Shown here in pieces: positions 56,322 through 64,000 of a DNA stretch of 64,000 nt. Numbering within the stretch: position 1 is the stretch's first letter; every line of letters begins with the position of its first letter. The position numbers and the translations under genes were made by a program. The notes below the pieces were generated by a model that was given only the letters and a program-made list of their open reading frames with translations, was not told where the DNA came from and made no database searches. This stretch comes from QHXW01 sp035280425 (GTDB taxonomy: Bacteria > Acidobacteriota > Terriglobia > Bryobacterales > Bryobacteraceae): contig DATEFW010000028.1 of assembly GCA_035280425.1 (NCBI GenBank), forward strand, positions 1 to 64,000, read 5' to 3'.

Positions 56322-57353
56322 ATGGCAGATTTGGGCTTTCGGCTCCGGCGCGGTTGGAAAGCCACACACAGACGCTCGCGCGAGTTGATGATGGTGGTCA
56401 AGGGAATTCTTTCGACCGACCATCCGGTGCTCGCTCACATTATTCCCATCCGGCGCTGCAACCTCGCCTGCGCGTATTGCAACGAGTACGACGATTATTC
56501 CAAACCGGTGCCGCTGGATGTGATGAATCGTCGGCTGGACCGGCTCGCGGATCTCGGCACTACGATCATTACACTGAGCGGCGGCGAGCCGCTATTGCAT
56601 CCCGAGGCAGACGAGATTATCGCGCACATCCGCAGCCATAAGATCATGGCCGGGATGATCACCAACGGATATCTGCTTACCGCGGACCGCATCCGGCGTT
56701 TAAATCGTGCGGGCCTCGAGCACATGCAGATTTCGATCGACAACGTGATGCCGGATGAGGTATCGAAGAAGAGCCTGAAGGTACTGGATAAAAAGCTGGA
56801 GCTGCTGGCCGAGCATGCCGAGTTTCACGTGAACATCAATTCGGTGGTAGGCGGCGGAATTCACAATCCGAAAGATGCGCTGGAAGTAGGGCGGCGCGCG
56901 GTAGCGCTCGGGTTCACTTCTACCATCGGTATTATTCACGACTCGACCGGCCAATTGCGGCCGCTCAAACCGGAAGAGCGCGAAGTCTACCTGCGGATGA
57001 AGAGCATGGCCAAGCGCAGCTACGCGCAATTGAATTTCTTCCAGGACAACATTGCGCATGGCCGGCAAAATGACTGGCGGTGCCGCTCCGGCGCGCGGTA
57101 TCTGTATATCTGCGAAGACGGCCTGGTACATTACTGCTCGCAGCAGCGCGGGTATCCGGCCAAGCCTTTGGAACAGTACACCGTCGAAGATATTCGCCGC
57201 GAGTATCTGACGGTGAAAGGCTGCGCGCCGCGCTGCACCGTGGCCTGCTCGCACTACGTGTCTTACATGGACTCCTGGCGCGGGCCGCAAACCATCATGA
57301 GCCCCGGCGAACGCGCGGACACACCGGAACTGGTTCAGCTCGAAACCCAATAG
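56322..57353 (+). CDS. Radical SAM protein with SPASM-like C-terminus
   Basis: 343 residues. The core has the cluster motif RRCNLACAYCNEYDDY (CxxxCxxC), ITLSGGEPLLHPE (SAM-binding GGEP) and ITNGYLLT. The C-terminal third adds six cysteines: CRSGARYLYICEDGLVHYC, then KGCAPRCTVACSH, enough for an auxiliary iron-sulfur cluster. The generic architecture fits peptide-modifying or sugar-modifying enzymes. A Tat propeller gene follows 9 nt later. The substrate is unknown. Confidence 0.87.
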   Translation: MADLGFRLRRGWKATHRRSRELMMVVKGILSTDHPVLAHIIPIRRCNLACAYCNEYDDYSKPVPLDVMNRRLDRLADLGTTIITLSGGEPLLHPEADEIIAHIRSHKIMAGMITNGYLLTADRIRRLNRAGLEHMQISIDNVMPDEVSKKSLKVLDKKLELLAEHAEFHVNINSVVGGGIHNPKDALEVGRRAVALGFTSTIGIIHDSTGQLRPLKPEEREVYLRMKSMAKRSYAQLNFFQDNIAHGRQNDWRCRSGARYLYICEDGLVHYCSQQRGYPAKPLEQYTVEDIRREYLTVKGCAPRCTVACSHYVSYMDSWRGPQTIMSPGERADTPELVQLETQ

Positions 57354-57362
57354 CGATCAGCC

Positions 57363-58163
57363 ATGCTTAACCGGCGGGATTGTTTTAAACTCGTGTCGCT
57401 TGCGTTGCCTGCCGGCAGGATGGCGGCGGCCGCGCGGCCCGTCGAGGCGAGTTTTCCTGCCAGCATCGCGACACGCGTCGAGCGTGCCTTTCACACTCCC
57501 GGTAAAGCGCCAAACGGACTGCAAGCCACAAGCGAAGGCTTGTGGGTGCTCGATCAGGCGACCAACCGGGTTGCGCTGGTCCGCTACGAAGACGGGAAAA
57601 TCCTCCGGCAATTTGATACCGAGACGGACCGCGGCTCCGGGATTACCTTCGACGGATCGGCGCTTTGGATTGCATCGACCTATAACCGGCTCCTGGTTCG
57701 GGTGGACGCACAAAACGGCAAGACGCTGAAAAAGTTCGATAGCCCGGGGTCGGGCCTGGTCAAATGGGGGCCTCGCGACACGCATCCGCATGCTACGGGC
57801 GCGCACGGGCTCGAATGGCGGCGCGGCGAATTGTGGGTGGCGGTGCCGCCGGCTGTGAAGATTTTCGTCGTGAATCCGGAAGACGGCAGCGTGCGCCGCT
57901 CCTTCCCCGCCCCGGGTGTGCGGCCGCACGGCATCGGCTGGGATCCGGACGGTTCGCTCTGGTGCACCGAAAGCATCTACCGGTCATTTTTCAAAATGGA
58001 TCCGGCGAGTGGCAGAATTTTGCGCCAGGTGATGCTCCCGCCGGACGCGCCGGTGGTGGATGGCATCATGCAGGTGCCGCACGGCATGAGTATCTGGAAC
58101 CGGGAATTCTGGTTTTCGGTAGCGGAGACCGGCGAAGTTTACCGCGTGCCGCTGCCTGCCTGA
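57363..58163 (+). CDS. Tat-exported NHL/SMP-30-like propeller protein
   Basis: 266 residues. A twin-arginine signal (NRRDCFKLVSLALPAG) is followed by propeller repeats: GLQATSEGLWVLDQATNRVA, ITFDGSALWIASTYNRLLVR, GLEWRRGELWVAVPPAVKIF and IGWDPDGSLWCTESIYRSFF. It may bind a ligand or be a lactonase-like enzyme. The start is 9 nt after the radical SAM gene, so they are co-transcribed. Its 3' end overlaps the convergent GH127 gene by 25 bp. Confidence 0.78.
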   Translation: MLNRRDCFKLVSLALPAGRMAAAARPVEASFPASIATRVERAFHTPGKAPNGLQATSEGLWVLDQATNRVALVRYEDGKILRQFDTETDRGSGITFDGSALWIASTYNRLLVRVDAQNGKTLKKFDSPGSGLVKWGPRDTHPHATGAHGLEWRRGELWVAVPPAVKIFVVNPEDGSVRRSFPAPGVRPHGIGWDPDGSLWCTESIYRSFFKMDPASGRILRQVMLPPDAPVVDGIMQVPHGMSIWNREFWFSVAETGEVYRVPLPA

Positions 58164-60118
58164 TCGAGCGGTATCCAGACTTCCATTGACGTCAATCCCC
58201 GGTTGGCCCAAGCATAATATGGAATGAACTTCAGCTCGACGGGCTTTACCGGCGTGCGCGTGACATTGGAAACGGGCTGGTAGAGCGGTCCATCCTCAAA
58301 CGGCTTTTCGGCAGCGACGCCTTCGTGCCGCAGCACCATGACGCCGTCCAGCAGATCGCGACGAAATTCTGTCTGGAACGGCTGGGAAGCGTGCGCGAGT
58401 TCTATGTCGAACAAAGACTCTCCCACGGGCTGATCCGGCGATTCGATGCAATAGACAACGGGCCCGCGCTGGACGGCAACGCGTCCGGCGTCTTCCCGGA
58501 CGAGTGGATTGGCGCGGATCAGTTGCGGCGTCATATCGAATTTCACGGTGATGCGATCGCCGGGCTTCCAGGTGCGGCGAATCTCGAAATACTGGCCGGG
58601 TTTGGGAGCGCCCGGAGCGGCGCCGCCGTTCACTTTCACATCGGCTGAATGCGACCAGCCCGGAATCCGCACGAACATGCTGAACTCGCGCGGCGTAGCC
58701 GGAGCAACTGCGATCTCGACGGCATCGCCCCACGGATATTCGGTCTTCTGATCGACTTTCAAACCGGTGCCGTCCTCCAGATGCCAGTCCAGATGCGAGT
58801 TGTCGTAGAGATTCACGTAAACGCCTTTGGGACTCGTGCCGTAGAAATAGCCGGGCAGCGACGCCAGAGTCCGCTCGAGGTTCGGAGGGCAGCAGGTAGT
58901 CTCGTACCAAGGGTTGCGAATTTTTTCGCCGGTCGATTCGAGCGGGTTGCGATAGCAGTAAAGCGTTCCGGAAAGCGACATACCGGAGTTGATGCCGTTG
59001 TAGAGCGCGCGCTCGATCACATCGGCAAAGCGCGATTCTCCCGAGACCGCAAGCATCCTGAAATTCCACATCATGTTGCCGATGGCGGCGCAGCTTTCCC
59101 CGTAAGCCTGCGCGTTGGGCAGCTCGTAGGATTCGCCGAACGCTTCGCCCGAATCACGCGAGCCCACGCCGCCGGTGATGTACATCTTGTGGCTGGTCAT
59201 GTCCGTCCACAAGCGAGCCAGCGTTTCCGCATACGCGCGGTCGCCGGTTTCCCCGTAATAATCGGTCGCGCCGGATGACGCGTACATGCAGCGCACAGCG
59301 TGGCCCTCAAAATGGGTGCGCGAAGTGAAGGGAATGCCGCTGAACAGGTAGGACACCTGGCCGTCGGTGAGGTGCAGCCGCTCACGTTCCACACCGCTCA
59401 GCAGATAGCCGGCAAAATCGAGATATTTCCGCTCGCCGACCGTGCGATACAGCTCAACCAGAGCCATCTCGACTTCCGGATGCCCCGCCAGCGCGGGCCG
59501 CTTGGTAGGACCGAAGTTCTCGACCATGTAGTCCGCGTAGCGCATCGCACCATCGAGCAGCTTGCGGTTTCCCGTCGCGCGGTAGTACGCAATGGCGGCT
59601 TGCAACAGATGCCCAAGGCAATACAGTTCGTGCGAGCGATACATTTCGGCGAAACGTTTTTCTCTGTGGTCGTCGACGTAATAGGTATTGAGATAACCGC
59701 TCGGCTCCTGCGCCGCCAGGATCTCATCGGTGAGCCGGTCGAAGGTCGCGCGCAGGCCGGGCCGGTAATCCGACTGCAAAACGAACGCCACCGCTTCCAT
59801 CCATTTGTAAATGTCGGAATCGGTGTACACGGGGCCGCGGCGAGTCGCCTGCTTGCGGCCCGAGAGGCGGCGGAAGTTATCGACCACGCCGTGCTGCTCA
59901 AGCTCGTCGAGCATCGTGGGGATGCTGCGTTCGACGTTAATGCGCATGCGCGCCGACCAGAAGCCGTCGCTGATTCGCACGGCGCGCACCGGAACGGTGT
60001 GCAGCTTGGCGTACGGAGAATGATTAGTGTTGATGACGCCTTCGGAGCGCCAGGCGTCCGAAGCGTTTTGAGCGAGAGCCGCCCATAGGGCGAGCGTGAA
60101 GCAGATTGCCAGACGCAT
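58139..60118 (-). CDS. Glycoside hydrolase family 127 (beta-L-arabinofuranosidase type)
   Basis: 659 residues with signal peptide. The (alpha/alpha)6 barrel has RPALAGHPEVEMALVELYR and the catalytic region ESYELPNAQAYGESCAAIGNMMWN; the zinc-thiolate nucleophile motif is WYETTCCPPNLERTLASLPG (Cys pair). A beta-sandwich C-terminus follows. Family members split terminal beta-L-arabinofuranose from plant glycans, in keeping with a soil heterotroph. The start is only 20 bp from the divergent LD-carboxypeptidase gene. Confidence 0.92.
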   Translation of the reverse strand: MRLAICFTLALWAALAQNASDAWRSEGVINTNHSPYAKLHTVPVRAVRISDGFWSARMRINVERSIPTMLDELEQHGVVDNFRRLSGRKQATRRGPVYTDSDIYKWMEAVAFVLQSDYRPGLRATFDRLTDEILAAQEPSGYLNTYYVDDHREKRFAEMYRSHELYCLGHLLQAAIAYYRATGNRKLLDGAMRYADYMVENFGPTKRPALAGHPEVEMALVELYRTVGERKYLDFAGYLLSGVERERLHLTDGQVSYLFSGIPFTSRTHFEGHAVRCMYASSGATDYYGETGDRAYAETLARLWTDMTSHKMYITGGVGSRDSGEAFGESYELPNAQAYGESCAAIGNMMWNFRMLAVSGESRFADVIERALYNGINSGMSLSGTLYCYRNPLESTGEKIRNPWYETTCCPPNLERTLASLPGYFYGTSPKGVYVNLYDNSHLDWHLEDGTGLKVDQKTEYPWGDAVEIAVAPATPREFSMFVRIPGWSHSADVKVNGGAAPGAPKPGQYFEIRRTWKPGDRITVKFDMTPQLIRANPLVREDAGRVAVQRGPVVYCIESPDQPVGESLFDIELAHASQPFQTEFRRDLLDGVMVLRHEGVAAEKPFEDGPLYQPVSNVTRTPVKPVELKFIPYYAWANRGLTSMEVWIPLDQAGSGTR

Positions 60119-60126
60119 ACGTAAAC

Positions 60127-60132
60127 TACAAT
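60127..60132 (+). promoter_or_regulatory. -10 box of the LD-carboxypeptidase gene
   Basis: TACAAT followed by 6 nt and the ATG at 60139, within a 20-bp gap between two divergent start codons. TTGCCA about 15 nt upstream is a possible -35 inside the GH127 signal-peptide codons. Confidence 0.5.
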
Positions 60133-60138
60133 CTTAGA

Positions 60139-61194
60139 ATGCAGAAAGGACGAACGCGCAGACAATTTATGGCGGGGATGGGAGCAGCCGGGGCATCGGG
60201 AGCCTTGGGCGCCGCGGGGCCTCCTGAACGCAAGCTGATCCGGCCGCGGGTGCTGCATACCGGCGATACGGTGGGCCTCATCACGCCCTCGAGTTACGTC
60301 TCCGACCCCGATCGCCTGGCGCTTGCCGAGCGCACCGTCCGCTACTTCGGCCTGGTGCCGAAATTCGGGAAGAACGTCCGCAAGCGCGAGGGCTACCTTG
60401 GCGGCACGGTCGAAGAGCGCTTGGAGGATCTGCACGACGCTTTTCGCGATGCCGAAGTGAAAGCCGTGTTCGCGATCCGCGGCGGTTACGGCGCGTCGCA
60501 ATTGCTGGATCGCATCGATTACGACCTGATCCGCTCGCATCCGAAGATCTTCCTGGGGTACAGCGACATTACGGCGCTGCATCTGGCGATCCAGAAACAA
60601 ACAGGCCTCGTGACCTTTCACGGCCCTATTACGCTGTCTCGATTCACTCAGTTCACCCAGGCCTGCTTTCGCAGGGCGCTTTTCGAGACCGAGCCGCTGG
60701 GCCGTGTGAGCAACCCGCCGGACTCGGACCCGCTCCGCCCCGAACACACGCTGCGTACCGTTCGTCACGGCAAAGCGCGCGGCGCCCTGATCGGGGGAAA
60801 TCTGACGCTGGTCTCGACCACCATGGGCACGCCTTACGAGATCGAAACGCGGGGCCGCATCGTGTTTCTGGAGGATGTGGACGAGCAACCCTACAGTATT
60901 GATCGCATGCTGACGCAGTTGCGCCTGGCAGGAAAGCTCTCATCCGCTGCCGGTGTGATTTTCGGCGAATGCGAGGATTGCCGGCCGCGCGATTACAAGC
61001 CGTCGTATGAATCCACACTGTCGCTGGGGGAAGTGGTGGACGAAATTCTCGCGCCGCTTCCGGTTCCGGTCCTTTCCGGACTGACCATCGGCCACACCGA
61101 CGACCAGCTTACGCTGCCGCTGGGGTTGATGACCACACTTGACGCGGATAAAGGTGATTTGATTATCGAAGAATCCGCAACAGTCGCGGCCTGA
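60139..61194 (+). CDS. Tat-exported LD-carboxypeptidase (S66 family)
   Basis: 351 residues from the ATG at 60139. A Tat signal (GRTRRQFMAGMGAAG) precedes the S66 fold: VLHTGDTVGLITPSSYV, FAIRGGYGASQLLDRIDYD, the nucleophile region FLGYSDITALHLAI (Ser) and TFHGPITL, then GALIGGNLTLVSTTMGTP, RIVFLEDVDEQPYSIDRM (Glu) and SGLTIGHTDDQLTLPLG (His). It trims muropeptide tetrapeptides to tripeptides. Export is unusual, since the E. coli enzyme is cytosolic. Confidence 0.9.
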   Translation: MQKGRTRRQFMAGMGAAGASGALGAAGPPERKLIRPRVLHTGDTVGLITPSSYVSDPDRLALAERTVRYFGLVPKFGKNVRKREGYLGGTVEERLEDLHDAFRDAEVKAVFAIRGGYGASQLLDRIDYDLIRSHPKIFLGYSDITALHLAIQKQTGLVTFHGPITLSRFTQFTQACFRRALFETEPLGRVSNPPDSDPLRPEHTLRTVRHGKARGALIGGNLTLVSTTMGTPYEIETRGRIVFLEDVDEQPYSIDRMLTQLRLAGKLSSAAGVIFGECEDCRPRDYKPSYESTLSLGEVVDEILAPLPVPVLSGLTIGHTDDQLTLPLGLMTTLDADKGDLIIEESATVAA

Positions 61195-61208
61195 GCACAC
61201 GGCCTCGC

Positions 61209-61214
61209 TATAAT
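61209..61214 (+). promoter_or_regulatory. -10 box of thrB
   Basis: Perfect TATAAT, 9 nt before the thrB ATG, without a Shine-Dalgarno sequence; a near-leaderless transcript is expected. Confidence 0.5.
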
Positions 61215-61223
61215 GGCTGGCTT

Positions 61224-62135
61224 ATGCCCTGGACCTCGCTGCGCGTGCCCGGATCGAGCGCCAATCTCGGACCCGGTTTTGACGCACTGGGCCTGGCATT
61301 GGGCATTTACCTTGAATGCCGTTTTTGCGAGAGCGACAGGCTCCTAATCGAAGTTGAAGGCCGCGACAGCGAGACGATTTCCACGGGCGAAGATAATCTG
61401 ATTTGGCGAACTGCGCTCGCGGTAGCGGCCGACACACGCCTGGCCATGCCGCCCATCGAACTGCGCATCCACAACGATATTCCGATCGGCAAAGGCCTCG
61501 GTTCGAGCGCTGCCGCCCTCACCGCCGGGGTGGTGATCGCAGACCGCATGCTCGGCCTGCATTGGAAACCGCTGCGGATTCTGGACGAAGCCGCACGTCT
61601 CGAAGGGCATCCCGACAACGTCGCGGCTTGCGTGCTGGGATCGATTGTCGCCAGCGCCATTGACGCCGGCGGCGTAGCACGCACCGTGAGGCTGGACATG
61701 CCGGCGCGGTTTGAAATCGGTGTGGTCGTGCCGGATTTCACCTTGCCCACCACGCAGGCGCGTTCCGTATTGCCCGATTGCTATTCGCGCGCCGATGCGA
61801 TTTTCAACGTACAGCGCGCCGCGCTGCTCATGGCTGCGCTGGCCGCCGGAAATACCACCGCCTTTCCCACGGCGCTGGAAGACAGGTATCATCAACCATA
61901 TCGGGCCGCGCTCGTTCCGGGGCTTGACGATATTTTGAGATTGCGCGCGCCGGGGCTGCTTGGCTGCACGCTGAGCGGCGCCGGGCCTTCGATCCTGGTC
62001 TTCTACGAGCGCGGTTACCAGCAGGTTTGCGATCTGGTGCGGCAGGTGTTTGCGCTTCACGGACATGCGTCCGAAGTGCTCCGCACCGCCGTCGCCGACT
62101 GCGGATTTGTATGTGAGGAAGGAATTGAAAAATGA
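61224..62135 (+). CDS. thrB: Homoserine kinase
   Basis: 303 residues of the GHMP kinase family: LRVPGSSANLGPGFDALGLAL at the start, the phosphate loop IPIGKGLGSSAAALTAGVV, LEGHPDNVAACVLGS and the third motif GCTLSGAGPSILVF. It phosphorylates homoserine on the way to threonine. The stop overlaps the next gene by 4 nt (ATGA). No other threonine genes are nearby. Confidence 0.94.
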   Translation: MPWTSLRVPGSSANLGPGFDALGLALGIYLECRFCESDRLLIEVEGRDSETISTGEDNLIWRTALAVAADTRLAMPPIELRIHNDIPIGKGLGSSAAALTAGVVIADRMLGLHWKPLRILDEAARLEGHPDNVAACVLGSIVASAIDAGGVARTVRLDMPARFEIGVVVPDFTLPTTQARSVLPDCYSRADAIFNVQRAALLMAALAAGNTTAFPTALEDRYHQPYRAALVPGLDDILRLRAPGLLGCTLSGAGPSILVFYERGYQQVCDLVRQVFALHGHASEVLRTAVADCGFVCEEGIEK

Positions 62136-63064
62136 AGAGCTCACGCGAATTTCTTGAGCGCCGCGGTTTGCCGGGCCGCGATTTGGTCGAATGCCCGGCT
62201 TCCATCAAGCGTTTCCCCGACGGCGGCCAGTACCGCATCGAAATTCCGTCAACCGAGGGGCCGCGGGTGCTGGCCGCGGTGCTGAAAGAAGCCGGCGACC
62301 GCAAGGTGCCGGTCCATCGCGTCAGCCAGGGCAGCGGGATCATGCTCATGACCGACGACGAGATTTCCGAGATGCTCGATCTGGGCAACAAAGCGGGTAT
62401 CGAAGTGAATCTGTTCATCGGGCCGCGCGCCACCTTCGATATCGGGGCGCAGGCGTTCTCCGCCGCCGGTAAAGCCCTGGGGCTGAGCCTGCGCGGGGCG
62501 GATCAACTGGTGTTCGCCATGGAAGATGTCAAGCGCGCGGTGCGTCTGGGTCTCCGCAGCGTGCTCGTGTCCGATATCGGCATTCTGCAAATCGTGGCCA
62601 ATATGCGCGCGGCGGGCGAGTTGCCGGTGGATTTGATTATCAAAACTTCGGTGATGATGGCGCCGACCAATCCGGCTTCCGCGCGCGTCCTCGAGCTGCT
62701 GGGCGCCAACACGATCAACATTCCATCGGACCTCACCATCCCGCAAATCGCAGCTATTCGCGCCGCCATAGACGCGCCCATCGATTTCTATGTTGAAGCG
62801 CCGGATAACATCGGCGGCTTCGTACGCTACTACGAAATTCCCGAGCTGATTCGCGTGGCCGCGCCCATTTATCTGAAATTCGGTTTGCGCAATGCGCCGG
62901 ACGTCTATCCCAGCGGCACGCATCTGGAGACTACAGTGATTGCGCTGTCGCGTGAGCGTGTGCGGCGGGCCGAAATGGCGCGCGAGATCATTGCGCGTTA
63001 TTGCCCGGAGGCGGCCATGTCACCGCTCAAGGCCAAAAGCCTCGGCGTGCCCACGGTGGTTTGA
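62132..63064 (+). CDS. Peptidase U32-like TIM-barrel protein
   Basis: 310 residues. VHRVSQGSGIMLMTDDEISEM and VNLFIGPRATFDIG near the start and FYVEAPDNIGGFVRYYEIPE and YLKFGLRNAPDVYPSGTH later recall U32-annotated barrels of Actinobacteria and Acidobacteria that lack the usual collagenase-like tail. The role is unknown; many U32 relatives act in hydroxylation or ubiquinone-like pathways rather than proteolysis. It is coupled to thrB. Confidence 0.7.
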   Translation: MKSSREFLERRGLPGRDLVECPASIKRFPDGGQYRIEIPSTEGPRVLAAVLKEAGDRKVPVHRVSQGSGIMLMTDDEISEMLDLGNKAGIEVNLFIGPRATFDIGAQAFSAAGKALGLSLRGADQLVFAMEDVKRAVRLGLRSVLVSDIGILQIVANMRAAGELPVDLIIKTSVMMAPTNPASARVLELLGANTINIPSDLTIPQIAAIRAAIDAPIDFYVEAPDNIGGFVRYYEIPELIRVAAPIYLKFGLRNAPDVYPSGTHLETTVIALSRERVRRAEMAREIIARYCPEAAMSPLKAKSLGVPTVV

Positions 63065-63065
63065 G

Positions 63066-64000
63066 TCAATCCGCGCCGGTCGCCGCGGGCATTTTCTGCA
63101 CGATTGCCTGCATCTCGCGAATCGTCAGTTCCAGTTCCTCGTCGGTCGAATAGAAATGCGGCGCCACTCGTATGCCCGCGTCCGGCCGGTGATCGACCAG
63201 GAAATTCCGTCGCAGCAGCTCTCGCGTGACTTCAGCGCCGTTGGGAACATCGATCACCACGGTGCCGCCACGCTGGGCTGGATCTCGTGGCGAGTTCACT
63301 CGAAATCCGGCGGCCTCGGCCAGTTCCACAAGCCGCGCCGTCTGCCGCACTGATTTTTGCCGGATGCGATCGACCCCGACCTCCGCGATGATCTCGTAGC
63401 CCGACCGCGCAGCGTACAACGCGGGAATTCCCGGCGTGCCATTCAGGAACCGGAATGCATCATCGGCATAGTCGATCGGCCCGGCTTCGAAAGCGAATGG
63501 CCGTTTGTGTGCCATCCAGCCGGTGACGCGAGGTTCCAGCTTCGGCCATAGATCTCGGCGCACGTAAAGATAACCCGCGCCCGGCCCGCCGCACAGCCAT
63601 TTCACCGAGCCGCCGGTGGCAAAATCCAATCCCAGCGCGCGCACGTCAATCGGAATCGTTCCCGCCGATTGATAAATGTCCGCCAGCACCATCGCGCCCA
63701 TTTCGTGCGCACGGCGCGTGATCGCCGCAAGATTCTGAATGAACGAGCTGCGGAACAGGACATGCGAAACGAACACCAGTTGCGTCTCGCCGTCGATCGC
63801 GGCGAGCATTCTCTCGAGCGGCACGCCGATGCCATCCTCCGACGCAACCGTTTCTACTCGCGCGCCCAGTTTTTCGAGCGCATGGCACTGGTACAGATTC
63901 GACGGAAAATTGAATGCCTCGGAAACGATCTTGTGGCGGCGGCCGGACCAGACGAAGCACGAAAGCACGGTTGCTACGGCCGACGAAACATTTTGCTGCA
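63066..64000 (-). CDS. Class V aminotransferase/kynureninase-like PLP enzyme (partial)
   Basis: The frame is open to the right edge, so the 5' end is missing; the visible part has 311 codons. TGGSVKWLCGGPGAGYLYVRRD contains the PLP lysine, ADIYQSAGTIPIDVRALGLDF the Asp that contacts the pyridine nitrogen, and FNFPSNLYQ and PHFYSTDEELELTI are also typical. Kynureninase-like or cysteine-desulfurase-like activity is possible; kynureninase-type seems nearer. It is convergent with the U32-like gene, 1 bp apart. Confidence 0.85.
   Translation of the reverse strand, partial: QQNVSSAVATVLSCFVWSGRRHKIVSEAFNFPSNLYQCHALEKLGARVETVASEDGIGVPLERMLAAIDGETQLVFVSHVLFRSSFIQNLAAITRRAHEMGAMVLADIYQSAGTIPIDVRALGLDFATGGSVKWLCGGPGAGYLYVRRDLWPKLEPRVTGWMAHKRPFAFEAGPIDYADDAFRFLNGTPGIPALYAARSGYEIIAEVGVDRIRQKSVRQTARLVELAEAAGFRVNSPRDPAQRGGTVVIDVPNGAEVTRELLRRNFLVDHRPDAGIRVAPHFYSTDEELELTIREMQAIVQKMPAATGAD

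Overview
The window looks like an Acidobacteriota chromosome, most likely from the Solibacter/Bryobacter side of the phylum. The evidence is a PadR-linked ADOP permease (an 'acidobacterial duplicated orphan permease'), a PQQ dehydrogenase with a separate cytochrome c, many Tat-type and beta-propeller secreted proteins, GC-rich coding sequence, and core genes scattered among small clusters. This assignment is inference; no rRNA gene is present.

Layout. 0-0.7 kb: the left edge holds the first codons of a minus-strand gene resembling an integrase, beside an alpha/beta hydrolase that has lost its N-terminal third. 0.7-4.4 kb: xdhC, a MocA-like nucleotidyltransferase and an AsmA-like gene form a minus-strand operon. 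4.6-9.3 kb: a DUF4139 protein, then a PadR-ADOP operon with a clear promoter and operator. 9.3-11.8 kb: amidohydrolase, DinB and an mreB without mreC or mreD beside it. 11.9-16.2 kb: an accessory stretch with a DUF433/DUF5615 toxin-antitoxin pair next to a partial gene duplication, Uma2, a frameshifted hicB, a DUF2971 gene, dCTP deaminase and a second hicB remnant. 16.2-18.6 kb: pyrD coupled to an alkaline-phosphatase-fold protein that seems to have lost its metal ligands. 18.8-22.3 kb: a soluble RodZ-like HTH protein, a DUF2255 gene whose 3' end recurs 0.87 kb downstream, a GT-C-like membrane protein, short dispersed repeats and a possible 39-residue peptide gene. 22.4-25.8 kb: SRP RNA, dnaX, ybaB, recR and a DUF1349-like secreted protein. 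26.0-27.1 kb: a PEP-CTERM protein behind a sigma-54-type promoter.

27.2-30.6 kb: a VOC protein, then a dihaem cytochrome c coupled to a PQQ dehydrogenase. 30.2-34.1 kb: queG, a TPR gene and mtaB (two tRNA-modification enzymes) plus a small gene. 34.2-38.3 kb: an S55 (SpoIVB-type) peptidase coupled to a large beta-propeller protein. 38.3-51.4 kb: a long minus-strand type II secretion cluster in the order sigma factor, anti-sigma factor, secreted protein, gspE-F-G-H-I-J-K-L-M, a GspC/PilP-like gene, a small exported protein and gspD. The first three genes suggest that secretion is under extracytoplasmic control. 51.5-64 kb: an FNR-like reductase, a kinesin-light-chain-like TPR protein, a hypothetical protein, a glycosyltransferase divergent from a radical SAM protein, a Tat propeller, GH127, an S66 LD-carboxypeptidase, thrB, a U32-like protein and a class V aminotransferase cut by the right edge.

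A recurring feature is a sigma-70-like -10 hexamer (TATAAT, TACAAT or similar) only 6-10 nt before the start codon with no Shine-Dalgarno sequence, suggesting that many transcripts here are leaderless.
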